The notes beneath the pieces are model-generated. The model was not told where the DNA came from and did no database searches. It saw nothing but the letters and a program-made list of their open reading frames with translations. This document shows, in pieces, positions 63,637 to 64,000 of a stretch of DNA of 64,000 nt. How positions within the stretch are numbered: the first letter of the stretch is position 1; each line of letters begins with the position of its first letter. The position numbers and the translations under genes are program-made. The stretch comes from Duncaniella dubosii (GTDB lineage Bacteria > Bacteroidota > Bacteroidia > Bacteroidales > Muribaculaceae), in assembly GCF_004803915.1 (NCBI RefSeq), contig NZ_CP039396.1, forward strand, positions 3,286,001-3,350,000. The letters run 5' to 3'.

Positions 63637-64000
63637 GTACAACCATCCGCGATAGCATATTGACGAACTCCGAAAGAGAGTTGTATCTTTGTCGACAAAA
63701 AGAATCATGGGTTATAACAAGTCTTTGTCCGATGTCTATTCAGAGACATGGACGCGTTACAAGAATCAATGCGAGACAGACGGCTATATCGCATTGAACC
63801 GTTTCTGTGCCGGTACCGGCGTCAACGTCCAGCGGCTTTATGAGTGGCTTCGGCGCCGCAAAATCAGCATAAGCGATTATCAACGCAGTCTGCCGGAGAG
63901 ACCGGATTCGTCGCGGGAAGGTGGCGGGCCGTTATTCCGGGAGGTTAAGGTTCCCGGTATTCAGGTTGCGGATGAGAGCCGGGATGTCGGTGCCACCAGT
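63637..64000 (+). mobile_element. IS66-family element, copy 2 (runs out of the window)
   Basis: Begins with the same terminal repeat gtacaaccatccgcgatagc as the 56068 end of copy 1 and is identical to it, in opposite orientation, for all 364 bases seen. Its tnpA (63707 on) is in the plus direction. Confidence 0.92.
63707..64000 (+). CDS. tnpA: IS66 TnpA, partial
   Basis: MGYNKSLSDVYSETWTRYKNQ... identical to the tnpA of copy 1 (55582-55998) over the 98 codons present. The gene continues past the window's right edge. Confidence 0.9.
   Translation, partial: MGYNKSLSDVYSETWTRYKNQCETDGYIALNRFCAGTGVNVQRLYEWLRRRKISISDYQRSLPERPDSSREGGGPLFREVKVPGIQVADESRDVGATS

Noticed and set aside
1..64000. CRISPR array
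   Set aside because: No run of regularly spaced identical repeats with unique spacers; the short phased boxes have 8-11 nt periods without spacers.

Overview
The window is Bacteroidales DNA. The signs are TAnnTTTG-type -7 promoter boxes, a hybrid two-component regulator with an AraC output domain, an RteA/RteB pair, DUF3987/DUF3408 mobilisation modules, and BlaI/M56-TonB and TonB-receptor genes. Family or genus cannot be fixed from this sequence. Almost everything after 4.1 kb is mobile DNA nested inside mobile DNA.

Layout. (1) 1-4113: chromosomal end of a frameshifted hybrid two-component gene, then the promoter of tRNA-Lys(TTT). (2) 4174-20199: a mobilisable element (IME1) integrated in the 3' end of tRNA-Lys, flanked by 14-bp direct repeats. 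It carries an excisionase-like HTH gene, a DUF3987 P-loop protein, a toprim primase-like protein, DUF3408, MobC/relaxase genes, two Rhs toxin/immunity cassettes, a TetR gene, a broken RHH/GNAT-like toxin-antitoxin pair and a tyrosine integrase. (3) 20.2-21.9 kb: a second integrase gene missing its C-terminus, preceded by a dense cluster of GTGAACA boxes. (4) 22.0-62.3 kb: remains of a CTnDOT-type conjugative transposon. rteB-rteA lie at the left, and two integrases with two small HTH (Xis-like) genes lie at the right. Between them is cargo: hydrolase, BlaI/M56-TonB, VOC, ferrodoxin, AraC, zinc-ribbon proteins, a BlaI-acetyltransferase-beta-lactamase cluster and a MobA-like gene. No conjugation (tra) operon is present. 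(5) 43.2-57.2 kb, nested in (4): a second mobilisable element (IME2) with MobV, DUF3987, HTH, KilA-N and integrase genes plus an outer-membrane barrel gene. It is itself hit by an IS1634-like element with a 44-bp direct repeat and by an IS66 element with an 8-bp target duplication. (6) 62.6-64.0 kb: an integrase C-terminal fragment and an ISL3 transposase interrupted by a second, inverted IS66 copy that leaves the window.

How it works together. IME1 and IME2 look like hitch-hikers: each has its own integrase, a relaxase and a putative replication/excision module, but no mating pore. The most striking shared structure is an inverted array of six short boxes (three per arm, 8-9 nt period) directly behind the DUF3987 stop codon in both elements, although their relaxases and integrases differ. 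The Rhs block has one expressed-looking cassette followed by a second core copy with another toxin tip, each with an overlapping immunity candidate.

Caveat. About twenty genes, mostly in 25.7-46.7 kb, are broken by single-base indels, many in homopolymers and mostly missing one base. I annotate them as broken, but assembly error is as likely as real decay.
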